DNA of 64,000 nucleotides from Saccharofermentans sp. (lineage in GTDB: Bacteria > Bacillota > Clostridia > Saccharofermentanales > Saccharofermentanaceae). Made by a program: the position numbers and the translations under genes. The stretch spans positions 1-64,000 of the forward strand of contig JAILMW010000002.1 of NCBI GenBank assembly GCA_024692235.1, read 5' to 3'. The notes under the pieces were generated by a model. It was given only the letters and a program-made list of their open reading frames with translations. It searched no databases and had not been told where the DNA came from. Shown here piece by piece: positions 53,536 to 60,885 of this stretch. Numbering within the stretch: the first letter of the stretch is position 1; each line of letters opens with the position of its first letter.

Positions 53536-54910
53536 CAGACTTTCCGTTAAGGTCTTTCTCATATCATTCGTAGTGCAGTTCTTATCGGGAATGCTGCTTT
53601 GCTTTGTGCTCTATTCCAGGACTCCCGAGATGCTCTATTCCCCTAAGGATGAGATGGACGATCTTATGTATAAGCTCTCACTTACACCCCGTGAGGAGAG
53701 CGGAGATATCATAGACGATTTTATAAGCCGTACAGGGATCAAGATGGCTTTCTATATTCAGGATGAATACATTAACGGAGCATACAATTCTCCTGTTCAA
53801 GATATCGGAGAATGTACCATAAAGACGAAGGAAGAGGCAGACGCGGCTATGCGCGAACTTTCTGACGGCGACGAATTCGGAACGTATGGCGTTACGTTCA
53901 AGGACGATCCGACTGATTACATGCTTCAGTATTACTATTCAGGCGGACAGACGAACCTTATACCAAGAGCTCTTCATAACAGTTATCCCATCCTGATCGC
54001 AGTCGTAGCATCACTGTCGATTGTAAGCTCAGTGATATACACGATCCTATTTGCAAGTCCGGTAAGAAGATTAAGCAAAGTCTCAAGAGAGATGGCGAAT
54101 ATGGACTTCACTGTTAAATGTGATACCAAAAGAGGAGATGAGATCGGAGACCTTGCCAGGGATCTTAATACATTGTCCGTGACCCTCGACAGTAAGATAA
54201 AGGAACTTGAAGCTGAGATAGAACGCGTCCATGAACTGGAAAACCAGAAGGAGATGTTCTTCGCGGCAGCTTCCCATGAACTCAAGACTCCCGTCACTAT
54301 CCTGGAAGGACACATCAGGGGGATGCTCGTAAGAGTCGGTCCTTACGAAGACCACGATGAATATCTCTCAAGATCTCTTCGTACCGTCAAAAGGATGGAA
54401 AGCCTGATAAATGAGATATTGACCACATCACGTATGCAGTCTTCTTCTGAATTGAATCTCACCCGTGTCGATATGGCCAAGCTCATAAAAGCGACCATAG
54501 AGGAGGCATCTGACCTTCTTGATGCAAGGGAGATGACTGCGGCAAAGGATATTGAAGAAGACTTGTTCTTCGAAGGTAATCTCGAACTGACATCACTTGC
54601 AGTGAATACCTTCATGAGCAATGCCGTATTCTACGGCACCGAAGGATCTGCGATAGAGATAGGAGCCCATAAGGAAGACGGTTCGATCAACGTTACGATA
54701 AGAAACAGAAATGCTCATATAGACGAGAAAGATCTGGAAAATCTCTTTGAACCTTTCTACAGAACAGATGCGTCCCGCAGCAGAAGAAGCGGCGGAAGCG
54801 GTCTTGGTCTTTATCTGGCACGCCTGATCATAACGAAGCAGAATGGTGAATGCAGCCTGATAAACGATGGTCCTGATGTATTAGCCAAGATCGTATTTCC
54901 CTCCATATAA
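53516..54910 (+). CDS. sensor histidine kinase
   Basis: A 464-residue membrane kinase. Two helices (about 8-28 and 158-182) flank an extracellular sensor domain of about 130 residues. A HAMP segment (SPVRRLSKVSREMANMDFTVKCD) is followed by the H-box with H254 (ASHELKTPV), an N-box (LAVNTFMSNAVFYG) and the G2 box (GGSGLGLYLARLI). It starts at TTG 53516, with AGGGGG at 53503-53508, and overlaps the regulator gene. The signal sensed is unknown; the downstream lipoprotein gene is the nearest candidate target. Confidence 0.92.
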   Translation: MERKVFNRLSVKVFLISFVVQFLSGMLLCFVLYSRTPEMLYSPKDEMDDLMYKLSLTPREESGDIIDDFISRTGIKMAFYIQDEYINGAYNSPVQDIGECTIKTKEEADAAMRELSDGDEFGTYGVTFKDDPTDYMLQYYYSGGQTNLIPRALHNSYPILIAVVASLSIVSSVIYTILFASPVRRLSKVSREMANMDFTVKCDTKRGDEIGDLARDLNTLSVTLDSKIKELEAEIERVHELENQKEMFFAAASHELKTPVTILEGHIRGMLVRVGPYEDHDEYLSRSLRTVKRMESLINEILTTSRMQSSSELNLTRVDMAKLIKATIEEASDLLDAREMTAAKDIEEDLFFEGNLELTSLAVNTFMSNAVFYGTEGSAIEIGAHKEDGSINVTIRNRNAHIDEKDLENLFEPFYRTDASRSRRSGGSGLGLYLARLIITKQNGECSLINDGPDVLAKIVFPSI

Positions 54911-54922
54911 ACTCCATATAAC
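54901..54922 (+). repeat. Two 11-base direct repeats, possible response-regulator site
   Basis: CTCCATATAAA (54901-54911) is followed at once by CTCCATATAAC (54912-54922). Head-to-tail repeats with 11-base spacing are the usual binding pattern of OmpR/PhoB-type regulators. The site overlaps the kinase stop codon and lies 64 bases before the lipoprotein gene. Confidence 0.45.
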
Positions 54923-54953
54923 CTACCTTAGAGATCCATATCGCTTTGTTACC

Positions 54954-54972
54954 ATCTTGTCATTAACAAGAT
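54954..54972 (+). promoter_or_regulatory. Inverted repeat before the esterase lipoprotein gene
   Basis: ATCTTGT (54954-54960), five bases, ACAAGAT (54966-54972), a perfect 7-bp palindrome arm pair just upstream of GGAGGAG and the ATG. It could be an operator or a small hairpin affecting translation. Confidence 0.35.
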
Positions 54973-54985
54973 CGGAGGAGACGAT

Positions 54986-56344
54986 ATGTGTAATGGTGTT
55001 ATCAAAAGGACGGCGGCGGTAATAGCAGTGATCCAGCTACTTCTTGCTATGACATCCTGCATCGGAAGAGAATATGAGCATGTACTGATCAATAAGATGA
55101 CTGAAGCTGAGAAGGATAGGTCCTCTAAGACTGAACTTCAGATCCTCGATGAGCCGTGGAATGAATACACGAACGACTTCGCGGGCATTGTTTATTACAT
55201 CGAAGGATTTGGTGCGTTGGTATACGGAAGTCCTTGCTTCGATCCGCTTCCCCCTGAAGGATACGACGGCGGTGCAGGTAGTGTGATCTACAGACATCTC
55301 ATACAAGATAAAGATCCCGAAGAGATAGTCTTCGAAGATTACGAAGACTTCAAAGAACAGTTATCGGAACTTATCGAGGAAGATATCAAAGCAGGCTACC
55401 CGAGGGTACCCGCAGAAGAACACTTCGATGATATCATCGGACTATACGATGCTTATATTGCAGGAGAGACCCAAGATATCGACAGGGATGATCTTGAAGC
55501 ATATCTGGAACAGTATTGGGCAGGTGAGGTCGATACGGGATCTGACGGTATGTATTGGGAGATGGATAAGGAGAAGGTAGAGGCGATAAGAGACAGCATC
55601 ACCGAATACCATATCTACGACGAGGAATTGAATCTGGGGTTCGTAGTTCATGTCACGACTCCTCCGGAGTACGATGCTGACACAGTGTATCCTGCGCTTG
55701 TAATGACTGATGCCGTATGGAGGTTCAAGGATGTAACGGAGATCTACCAAGCGATGGAAGAAGGCAGGGCAGAACCTCAGATACTTATTACTATCGGCTT
55801 TGAATACGATATTGACGGCTGGGATAACGAAGTAAGGAGTAATATCCTCTGTGACCATAAGAAGGAATTCCTGGACTTTATCACGGATAATCTTATGCCT
55901 TACCTTAGTGAAGAATACAGATTCGATACCGACAGTTCTACTTTGTTCGGCCATTCCCAGGGAGGCGTATTTGCACATTATGCGGCATTTAACTACGACA
56001 GATATGAGAACAAGCCTTTCAAGAATTACATAATAGGCAGCCCTACATTCTGGACACCGTACTTTACTGATGTAAGTGATTACAAAGACTATAAGGATGA
56101 GTATGGTTACTTTGATCGAAACGATACCTATGACAGAAATATCCTTATTACAGCAGGCGATAAGGAAGACGAGGACTACGAAGATTATTACGGTGATAAC
56201 GATTCTACTTTAGAAGGCGTAGAACATCTGACGGAAAGACTTAACACATATGGTGTTACAACATTCGAGGTCAAGATATACGACAGTCACCACTATCAGT
56301 ATGTATCGGATATGCTCATAGAATATGTGTGCGATAAGGTATAA
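54986..56344 (+). CDS. secreted esterase-family lipoprotein
   Basis: Probable lipoprotein of 452 residues: basic N-terminus, hydrophobic core (AAVIAVIQLLLAM) and lipobox-like MTSC. The C-terminal half is an alpha/beta-hydrolase of the esterase-D/IroE-like type, with nucleophile S324 in GHSQGG, an acid/His region near the end (KIYDSHHYQYVSDML) and PALVMTDAVW-type strands. The N-terminal 200 residues are acidic and unassigned. It may cleave ester bonds in polysaccharides or siderophores outside the cell. It follows the two-component pair; direct and inverted repeats lie in front. GGAGGAG precedes the ATG. Confidence 0.82.
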   Translation: MCNGVIKRTAAVIAVIQLLLAMTSCIGREYEHVLINKMTEAEKDRSSKTELQILDEPWNEYTNDFAGIVYYIEGFGALVYGSPCFDPLPPEGYDGGAGSVIYRHLIQDKDPEEIVFEDYEDFKEQLSELIEEDIKAGYPRVPAEEHFDDIIGLYDAYIAGETQDIDRDDLEAYLEQYWAGEVDTGSDGMYWEMDKEKVEAIRDSITEYHIYDEELNLGFVVHVTTPPEYDADTVYPALVMTDAVWRFKDVTEIYQAMEEGRAEPQILITIGFEYDIDGWDNEVRSNILCDHKKEFLDFITDNLMPYLSEEYRFDTDSSTLFGHSQGGVFAHYAAFNYDRYENKPFKNYIIGSPTFWTPYFTDVSDYKDYKDEYGYFDRNDTYDRNILITAGDKEDEDYEDYYGDNDSTLEGVEHLTERLNTYGVTTFEVKIYDSHHYQYVSDMLIEYVCDKV

Positions 56345-56378
56345 TCAAAGAGATCATAAGAATAGTGAGCAGTAACGG

Positions 56379-56642
56379 ATGCAAGAAGAGTTAAGATCTC
56401 AAAAGAACGATAACAGATACGTACTGTACGAGGACAGGATAGAAGTCGTATCCCGTTCTCGTACGGTCACGTTACAATTGCCGGAAGATAAAGACAGATA
56501 TATGAACTATCTATGCTTTACCGGCATATTCTATATCGGCGATAAGCTCTATGCGACAGTAGCCACGCGGGAAAGCTACGACCTCAAGTTCGTGATAGAT
56601 GAGAACTCGATGGAACTTACAGATCCGACACCATTCTACTGA
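56379..56642 (+). CDS. small protein of unknown function
   Basis: Not recognised. An 87-residue soluble, beta-rich product (RYVLYEDRIEVVSRSRTVTLQLPED...LYATVATRESYDLKFVIDE). No signal peptide or membrane helix. Its TGA and the stop of the gene on the other strand together form TGATCA, so the two converge with no gap. A TATAAT at about 56338-56343 overlaps the end of the esterase gene and may drive it. The real start is uncertain because no good ribosome-binding site is seen. Confidence 0.55.
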   Translation: MQEELRSQKNDNRYVLYEDRIEVVSRSRTVTLQLPEDKDRYMNYLCFTGIFYIGDKLYATVATRESYDLKFVIDENSMELTDPTPFY

Positions 56643-56933
56643 TCAAGCGGCGTGAGCGTACTGATAAGCAGATGATATCTCATCATAGAATGCCTGCTCC
56701 GCGTCCATGATGAATACTATCTTAAAAAGGCACATGCCTGTTATCTCACAAAGATGCTCTCTGATGTCTATCGACAGATCAAGATCCATCATATCGTCAG
56801 CTTCTCTCTGGGCTATAAGATATTCATAAATATCGTCAATGGAATATCCTGTCTTATCAGCGATATACTCTGCTTCGGACTTAAGAAAATCCAAGCTTCT
56901 CCAATCTCCTACATAGATATCATGATTATTCAT
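56643..56933 (-). CDS. small acidic protein of unknown function
   Basis: Not recognised. A 96-residue acidic helical protein (SEAEYIADKTGYSIDDIYEYLIAQREADDMMDLD). It has a good ribosome-binding site on its own strand (AGGAG eight bases before the ATG). It converges exactly with the preceding gene, which suggests both are real. Confidence 0.65.
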   Translation of the reverse strand: MNNHDIYVGDWRSLDFLKSEAEYIADKTGYSIDDIYEYLIAQREADDMMDLDLSIDIREHLCEITGMCLFKIVFIMDAEQAFYDEISSAYQYAHAA

Positions 56934-57055
56934 ATTCTTATCTCCTGAATCAATGGGTTAAAGTTTTCTATGACATGATTCTACAGCAATACGTGTCCGT
57001 ATAATGGTACAACATAGTGCTTTGAGATATTTTGTTCTAAAGTGCAAATCTGTAT

Positions 57056-57083
57056 TTGCTAATTATAAAAAGTAAGTATATAA
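57056..57083 (+). promoter_or_regulatory. Promoter of tRNA-Arg
   Basis: TTGCTA (57056-57061), 16-base spacer, TATAAT (57078-57083); the mature tRNA starts 10 bases later. Confidence 0.65.
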
Positions 57084-57092
57084 TTAACGACA

Positions 57093-57169
57093 TGTTTGCG
57101 TAGCTCAGCAGGATAGAGCGTCCGCCTCCTAAGCGGAAGGCCAGCGGTTCGAATCCGCTCGCGAACACC
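57093..57169 (+). tRNA. tRNA-Arg (anticodon CCT)
   Basis: A complete cloverleaf with encoded CCA. Acceptor GTTTGCG (57093-57099) pairs with CGCGAAC before ACCA. D-arm has AGCTCAGCAGG; anticodon stem TCCGC/GCGGA encloses loop CTCCTAA with anticodon CCT at 57127-57129; T-arm has GGTTCGAATCC. It decodes AGG arginine codons, which are common in this window. Confidence 0.97.
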
Positions 57170-57173
57170 ATAA

Positions 57174-57200
57174 GGGACTCGAGATCTGCTCGGGTCCTTT
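57174..57200 (+). terminator. Terminator after tRNA-Arg
   Basis: GGACTCGAG (57174-57182) pairs with CTCGGGTCC (57188-57196), one GU, then TTTT. Confidence 0.85.
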
Positions 57201-57319
57201 TGTTTTGCGCAATGCTTCGTAGCGTGACGGATCGTATGATATGCAGATGCTATTCTTCTGAATGTTATAATCTTTATGAGTAATTCTCACGGAGCATCTA
57301 AGAAAGCGAGACTGTCTAT

Positions 57320-58036
57320 ATGAACAAGGAAGCCATGTATTCAGAGATTAATTCCAAGTACGAAGCACTCAAGGCGGCACTGGACGGGGAAGACCTTGAT
57401 AAGATCAGAGTGCTTACCCTTGAGCTTCATGCACTGGTACATCCTCGCGAGGTATCAGGCAGATCCGAGGAGACGATAGCGGACTTTGTGCTGGACTATA
57501 TGATGGATGGAAATAAGGATGAGATCGTTCCCCGCGAGACATGGGATACGGATCTTAAGTACGCAGGCTCCAATGAAGTTCCCATGTGCTGGCAGTTCTG
57601 GCATATATACAGGATCGAAGATCTTGTAAGTAACATATTGATGGCAAACGGTCAGCAGATCTTCAACGAAGACTGGCAAAGAAGGATCGGATCGTCCATA
57701 ACCGATACAGGTAATGCCTTAGAGCCCGAGGAGCTCGTAAGCTGGGCAAAGGGAATCGACGCAGCAGAACTTCGTAATTACATCATAGAGGTAGGTAAGA
57801 ACACCAGACGTATCCTCTCAGACCTTACATTGGAGCAGATCAATTCCATGGTCCCCGAGGAGTGGGTGATGAGGATCCTGGAAGAGGGCGGCGTTACTAC
57901 GGACTTCCGTTCCGTATGGCTTCTTGTATTCTGGGGAAGGCTTACCATAGGCGGAATGATATTGACTCCCATGACTTCACACCACATGATGCATCTTCCC
58001 ACGAGTGTCGAGAAGATCCTGGAGTACGGATGCTGA
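57320..58036 (+). CDS. DinB-family protein
   Basis: A 238-residue protein that looks like a DinB/YfiT four-helix metalloprotein: the first metal histidine is likely in CWQFWHIYRIED (about residues 91-102), and the C-terminal helix carries MTSHHMMHLP. Members are thiol-transferase-like or of unknown function and often stress-related. A TGT-TATAAT at 57263-57271 is its likely promoter; the ribosome-binding site is weak. It stands alone behind the tRNA. Confidence 0.75.
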   Translation: MNKEAMYSEINSKYEALKAALDGEDLDKIRVLTLELHALVHPREVSGRSEETIADFVLDYMMDGNKDEIVPRETWDTDLKYAGSNEVPMCWQFWHIYRIEDLVSNILMANGQQIFNEDWQRRIGSSITDTGNALEPEELVSWAKGIDAAELRNYIIEVGKNTRRILSDLTLEQINSMVPEEWVMRILEEGGVTTDFRSVWLLVFWGRLTIGGMILTPMTSHHMMHLPTSVEKILEYGC

Positions 58037-58115
58037 AGGGCAATATGTTAATAAGCGTTGCTTGCCGCAATGACATTTTGAGCTGTAGTGTTGCTTCGAA
58101 AGGAGCAAGTTATAC

Positions 58116-58625
58116 ATGTTGAGCGAGAATATAAGATCCGTCAGGATATCTAAGGGTTTGTCCCAGGAGGAGCTTGCGATAAAGCTCAATGTTGTCCGCC
58201 AGACCGTATCTAAGTGGGAGCGGGGACTGTCGGTCCCTGATTCGGAGATGCTCATCTCAATATCCGAAGTCCTTGAGACTCCGGTCAGCGTTCTTCTGGG
58301 TGAGACTATCAAGGAGAATGATCCGGAGGATTTTAAAGCAATATCCGAAAAGCTGGAGGTCATAAATCTTCAGCTTGCAAGGCAGAATGCTTCGAGGCGA
58401 AGGGTACTTCATTGGGGCTTTATCTTGATGAGTGCTCTTATCGTACTGATCTTCATCTTGATTGTTATAGGAGGGAGCTCTTATCAGGACTGGGATCTTT
58501 CAGACCCTGAGCTCGCCGTGGCGGGAACCTTTATGCACGCCTTTGAATTCGTATTTGTGAGGATAGCGCCTTTTGCCTTTATCGGAACCTTGGTCGGCGC
58601 CATTCTGACACGAAGAAGAGATTGA
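58116..58625 (+). CDS. XRE-family HTH protein with C-terminal membrane helices
   Basis: A 169-residue protein. Residues 5-60 form a Cro/C1-type helix-turn-helix (IRSVRISKGLSQEELAIKLNVVRQTVSKWERG). A charged linker follows, then two hydrophobic helices (about 95-118 and 142-163). Membrane-bound HTH proteins of this layout are common in Clostridia and may respond to membrane or envelope state. AAAGGAGC precedes the ATG. The next gene, also membrane-bound, has its own promoter. Confidence 0.85.
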   Translation: MLSENIRSVRISKGLSQEELAIKLNVVRQTVSKWERGLSVPDSEMLISISEVLETPVSVLLGETIKENDPEDFKAISEKLEVINLQLARQNASRRRVLHWGFILMSALIVLIFILIVIGGSSYQDWDLSDPELAVAGTFMHAFEFVFVRIAPFAFIGTLVGAILTRRRD

Positions 58626-58639
58626 CTCATCTTAGATTA

Positions 58640-58668
58640 TTGACAACGAGTTTCCCAATTTATAGAAT
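58640..58668 (+). promoter_or_regulatory. Promoter before the small membrane gene
   Basis: Consensus TTGACA (58640-58645), 17-base spacer, TAGAAT (58663-58668). Confidence 0.7.
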
Positions 58669-58712
58669 AGTGTAAAAATACACTATATGTGTAATGGTAA
58701 AGAGGGCTTCAT

Positions 58713-59069
58713 ATGAAGAACGAATTAAGCTATACAGACAGCTATAACGACAGCAACGGTATCAAGGCCGGTATCACCTCTGCAGTGTTCGCAGCAGTCG
58801 GGATAGCACTCATGATCGCGCCGTTCTTCGGATCTTATTTTTCTGCTGCGTTCGAGACCTTAGACTTATGGTTCTTTGCTCCGCTGTTCCTGATATTCGG
58901 AGCCGTTATAGGCAAGATGGGCTCTATCTTCACAGGCGAACTTGACGGAAAGATGCTGTCACGCAGATTTTGCAAGTGGATGACAGTGCTTAGTATCTCG
59001 CTTATAGTGATTCATGTTCTCGTCACAGCTTTATGTATCGTTATACTTGTGCTCAACGGAGGAAGATAA
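58713..59069 (+). CDS. small membrane protein of unknown function
   Basis: Not recognised. A 118-residue product with three hydrophobic helices (about 19-40, 45-65 and 90-112) and little else. It sits behind the HTH membrane protein, with its own consensus promoter and a GAGGG ribosome-binding site. It could be the target of that regulator. Confidence 0.65.
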   Translation: MKNELSYTDSYNDSNGIKAGITSAVFAAVGIALMIAPFFGSYFSAAFETLDLWFFAPLFLIFGAVIGKMGSIFTGELDGKMLSRRFCKWMTVLSISLIVIHVLVTALCIVILVLNGGR

Positions 59070-59139
59070 GGGTCATGTGACTTGATCTTATGTACGCGTA
59101 TTTATCCTCATTTCCATTGCAAGGATCGGTCATTATATG

Positions 59140-59148
59140 TGTTATAAT
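59140..59148 (+). promoter_or_regulatory. Extended -10 promoter for the ACT-domain gene
   Basis: TGT-TATAAT, 27 bases before the start codon. CGGAGG at about 59164-59169 is the ribosome-binding site. Confidence 0.5.
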
Positions 59149-59175
59149 TATTAAAAATCCATGCGGAGGTGACTT

Positions 59176-59607
59176 ATGACTGTAAAGCAGATCAATGTCT
59201 TTCTCGAGAATGAATCCGGAAGGCTTGCTGAAGTAGCAGCTGCCCTTGCCAAGAACAAGATCGATATCAGAGCTGTATATGTTGCTGATACTACGGATTA
59301 CGGTATCCTCAGGATGCTCGTCAACCAGCCTGATGAGGCTCAGATCGTTCTTCAGAATCTCGGTTTTACCGTAAGTCAGACTCCCGTTATCGCTGTAGCG
59401 ATACCCGATACTCCCGGAACTTTGGATAAGGTCCTTCAGATATTGTCTTCTAACGATATCTCGCTTGAATATCTCTATGCATTCGTCGGAAGAGCTTCCG
59501 CTGATGCGGTAGTAGTCATTAGAGTAGACGATAACAATAAGACACTTGAGGTGTTCGACAAGGCTGGAGTTAAGGTGTTGGATGACAAGGAGGTTTACGG
59601 TATCTGA
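59176..59607 (+). CDS. ACT-domain (tandem) amino-acid-binding protein
   Basis: A 143-residue protein with two ACT folds: KQINVFLENESGRLAEVAAALAKNKIDIRAVYVAD and AVAIPDTPGTLDKVLQILSSNDISLEYLYAFVGR. Stand-alone tandem ACT proteins of this kind are thought to sense amino acids; in anaerobes they often lie by indolepyruvate oxidoreductase or phenylacetate-CoA ligase genes, which are not present here. Its stop overlaps the next start by one base, so it is coupled to the PLP enzyme and may regulate it. Confidence 0.88.
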   Translation: MTVKQINVFLENESGRLAEVAAALAKNKIDIRAVYVADTTDYGILRMLVNQPDEAQIVLQNLGFTVSQTPVIAVAIPDTPGTLDKVLQILSSNDISLEYLYAFVGRASADAVVVIRVDDNNKTLEVFDKAGVKVLDDKEVYGI

Positions 59608-60866
59608 TGTCTTTATCACCCTATACTCTTTATGGTGTTAGTGAACAAACGGCTTCGTTGGCAAAGACAGCTGACGAGGCTGTTTCATCTGTATACGAGA
59701 GGATCGATGAGGTCAAGACCTATAATCAGCTTCGTATTCTTGAAGTATTCAGGAAGCATAAGTTCTCTGAGGTGCATTTCGGAAGCACCACAGGTTACGG
59801 TTATGACGATATAGGAAGGGAGAAGCTCGAGGCGATGTTCGCCGAGATCTTCGGAGCGGAAGCAGGCTATGTCAGGATGCAGATCAGCTCCGGTACGCAG
59901 GCTATCTCTTCCATGTTATACGGACTTCTTCGTCCGGGAGATGAACTTCTCTCTGTTACGGGCAGACCTTACGATACGCTCGCATCTACGATAGGTCTTA
60001 CGGAAGAGACCTATGACGGTTCTCTTATGAACTTCGGTATCACATACGATGAGGTAGAGCTTAAAAGTGACGGTACACCTGATCTTGAAGCGATCAAGAG
60101 TAAGATCTCAGATAAGACCAAGGTGGTATTCATTCAGAAGTCCAGAGGTTATACGGGAAGAAGAGCACTTCTCTGTGAAGATATAAAGGCTGTAGCAGAC
60201 CTTGTTAAGTCTGTAAGAAATGACATCATAGTAGCAGTGGATAACTGCTACGGAGAGTTTACCGAGAAGCAGGAACCCTGTGCAGTCGGCGCAGATATCT
60301 GTGCGGGATCTCTTATCAAGAATCCGGGCGGCGGAATATGCACCACAGGCGGATATGTCGTCGGCAGGAAGGATCTTGTGGAGAAGGTGGCTCAGAGGAT
60401 CACGGCTCCGGGTCTCGGAAGTCACGTCGGTCCTACACTCGGATTCAACAGCAGGATCGCTCAAGGAATATTCATGGCTCCTCATGTAGTAGCCGAATGC
60501 CTAAAGGGCGCTGTTTTTGCAGCTAAGATGTTTGAGATGTCAGGTCTTTCTACTTCGCCTTCCAGTGAAGAAGTAAGAGGTGATATCGTTCAGACGATCA
60601 CATTTAATGACGATAAGAAACTCGTAGATTTCTGCGGAAAGATACAGGCTTGTTCTCCCGTAGATTCCTTCGTTACGCCCGAACCCTGGGCTATGCCCGG
60701 ATACGAGGATCAGGTCGTTATGGCTGCAGGTACCTTTGTTCAGGGTGCTACAACGGAGCTGTCATGTGACGGACCTATCAAGCCTCCATATATCGCATAT
60801 ATGCAGGGAGGTCTTGTAAGTGAGCAGGCAAGACTTGCAGTCATGTTGGCATTGTCCGATACTTGA
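59607..60866 (+). CDS. methionine gamma-lyase-family PLP enzyme (YnbB / aluminium-resistance type)
   Basis: A 419-residue fold-type I PLP protein of the family often labelled aluminium resistance protein. Characteristic segments are EVHFGSTTGYGYDDIGR, MQISSGTQAISSMLYGLLRPGDELL, VAVDNCYGEFTEKQEP, the likely PLP lysine in SLIKNPGGGI, and GSHVGPTLGFNSRIAQGIFMAPHVV. The chemistry is a C-S or related lyase; the substrate is not known. It is translationally coupled to the ACT protein and precedes the HlyD-like gene by 19 bases. Confidence 0.9.
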   Translation: MSLSPYTLYGVSEQTASLAKTADEAVSSVYERIDEVKTYNQLRILEVFRKHKFSEVHFGSTTGYGYDDIGREKLEAMFAEIFGAEAGYVRMQISSGTQAISSMLYGLLRPGDELLSVTGRPYDTLASTIGLTEETYDGSLMNFGITYDEVELKSDGTPDLEAIKSKISDKTKVVFIQKSRGYTGRRALLCEDIKAVADLVKSVRNDIIVAVDNCYGEFTEKQEPCAVGADICAGSLIKNPGGGICTTGGYVVGRKDLVEKVAQRITAPGLGSHVGPTLGFNSRIAQGIFMAPHVVAECLKGAVFAAKMFEMSGLSTSPSSEEVRGDIVQTITFNDDKKLVDFCGKIQACSPVDSFVTPEPWAMPGYEDQVVMAAGTFVQGATTELSCDGPIKPPYIAYMQGGLVSEQARLAVMLALSDT

Positions 60867-60885
60867 TCGTTGACAGGAGAAGGGA

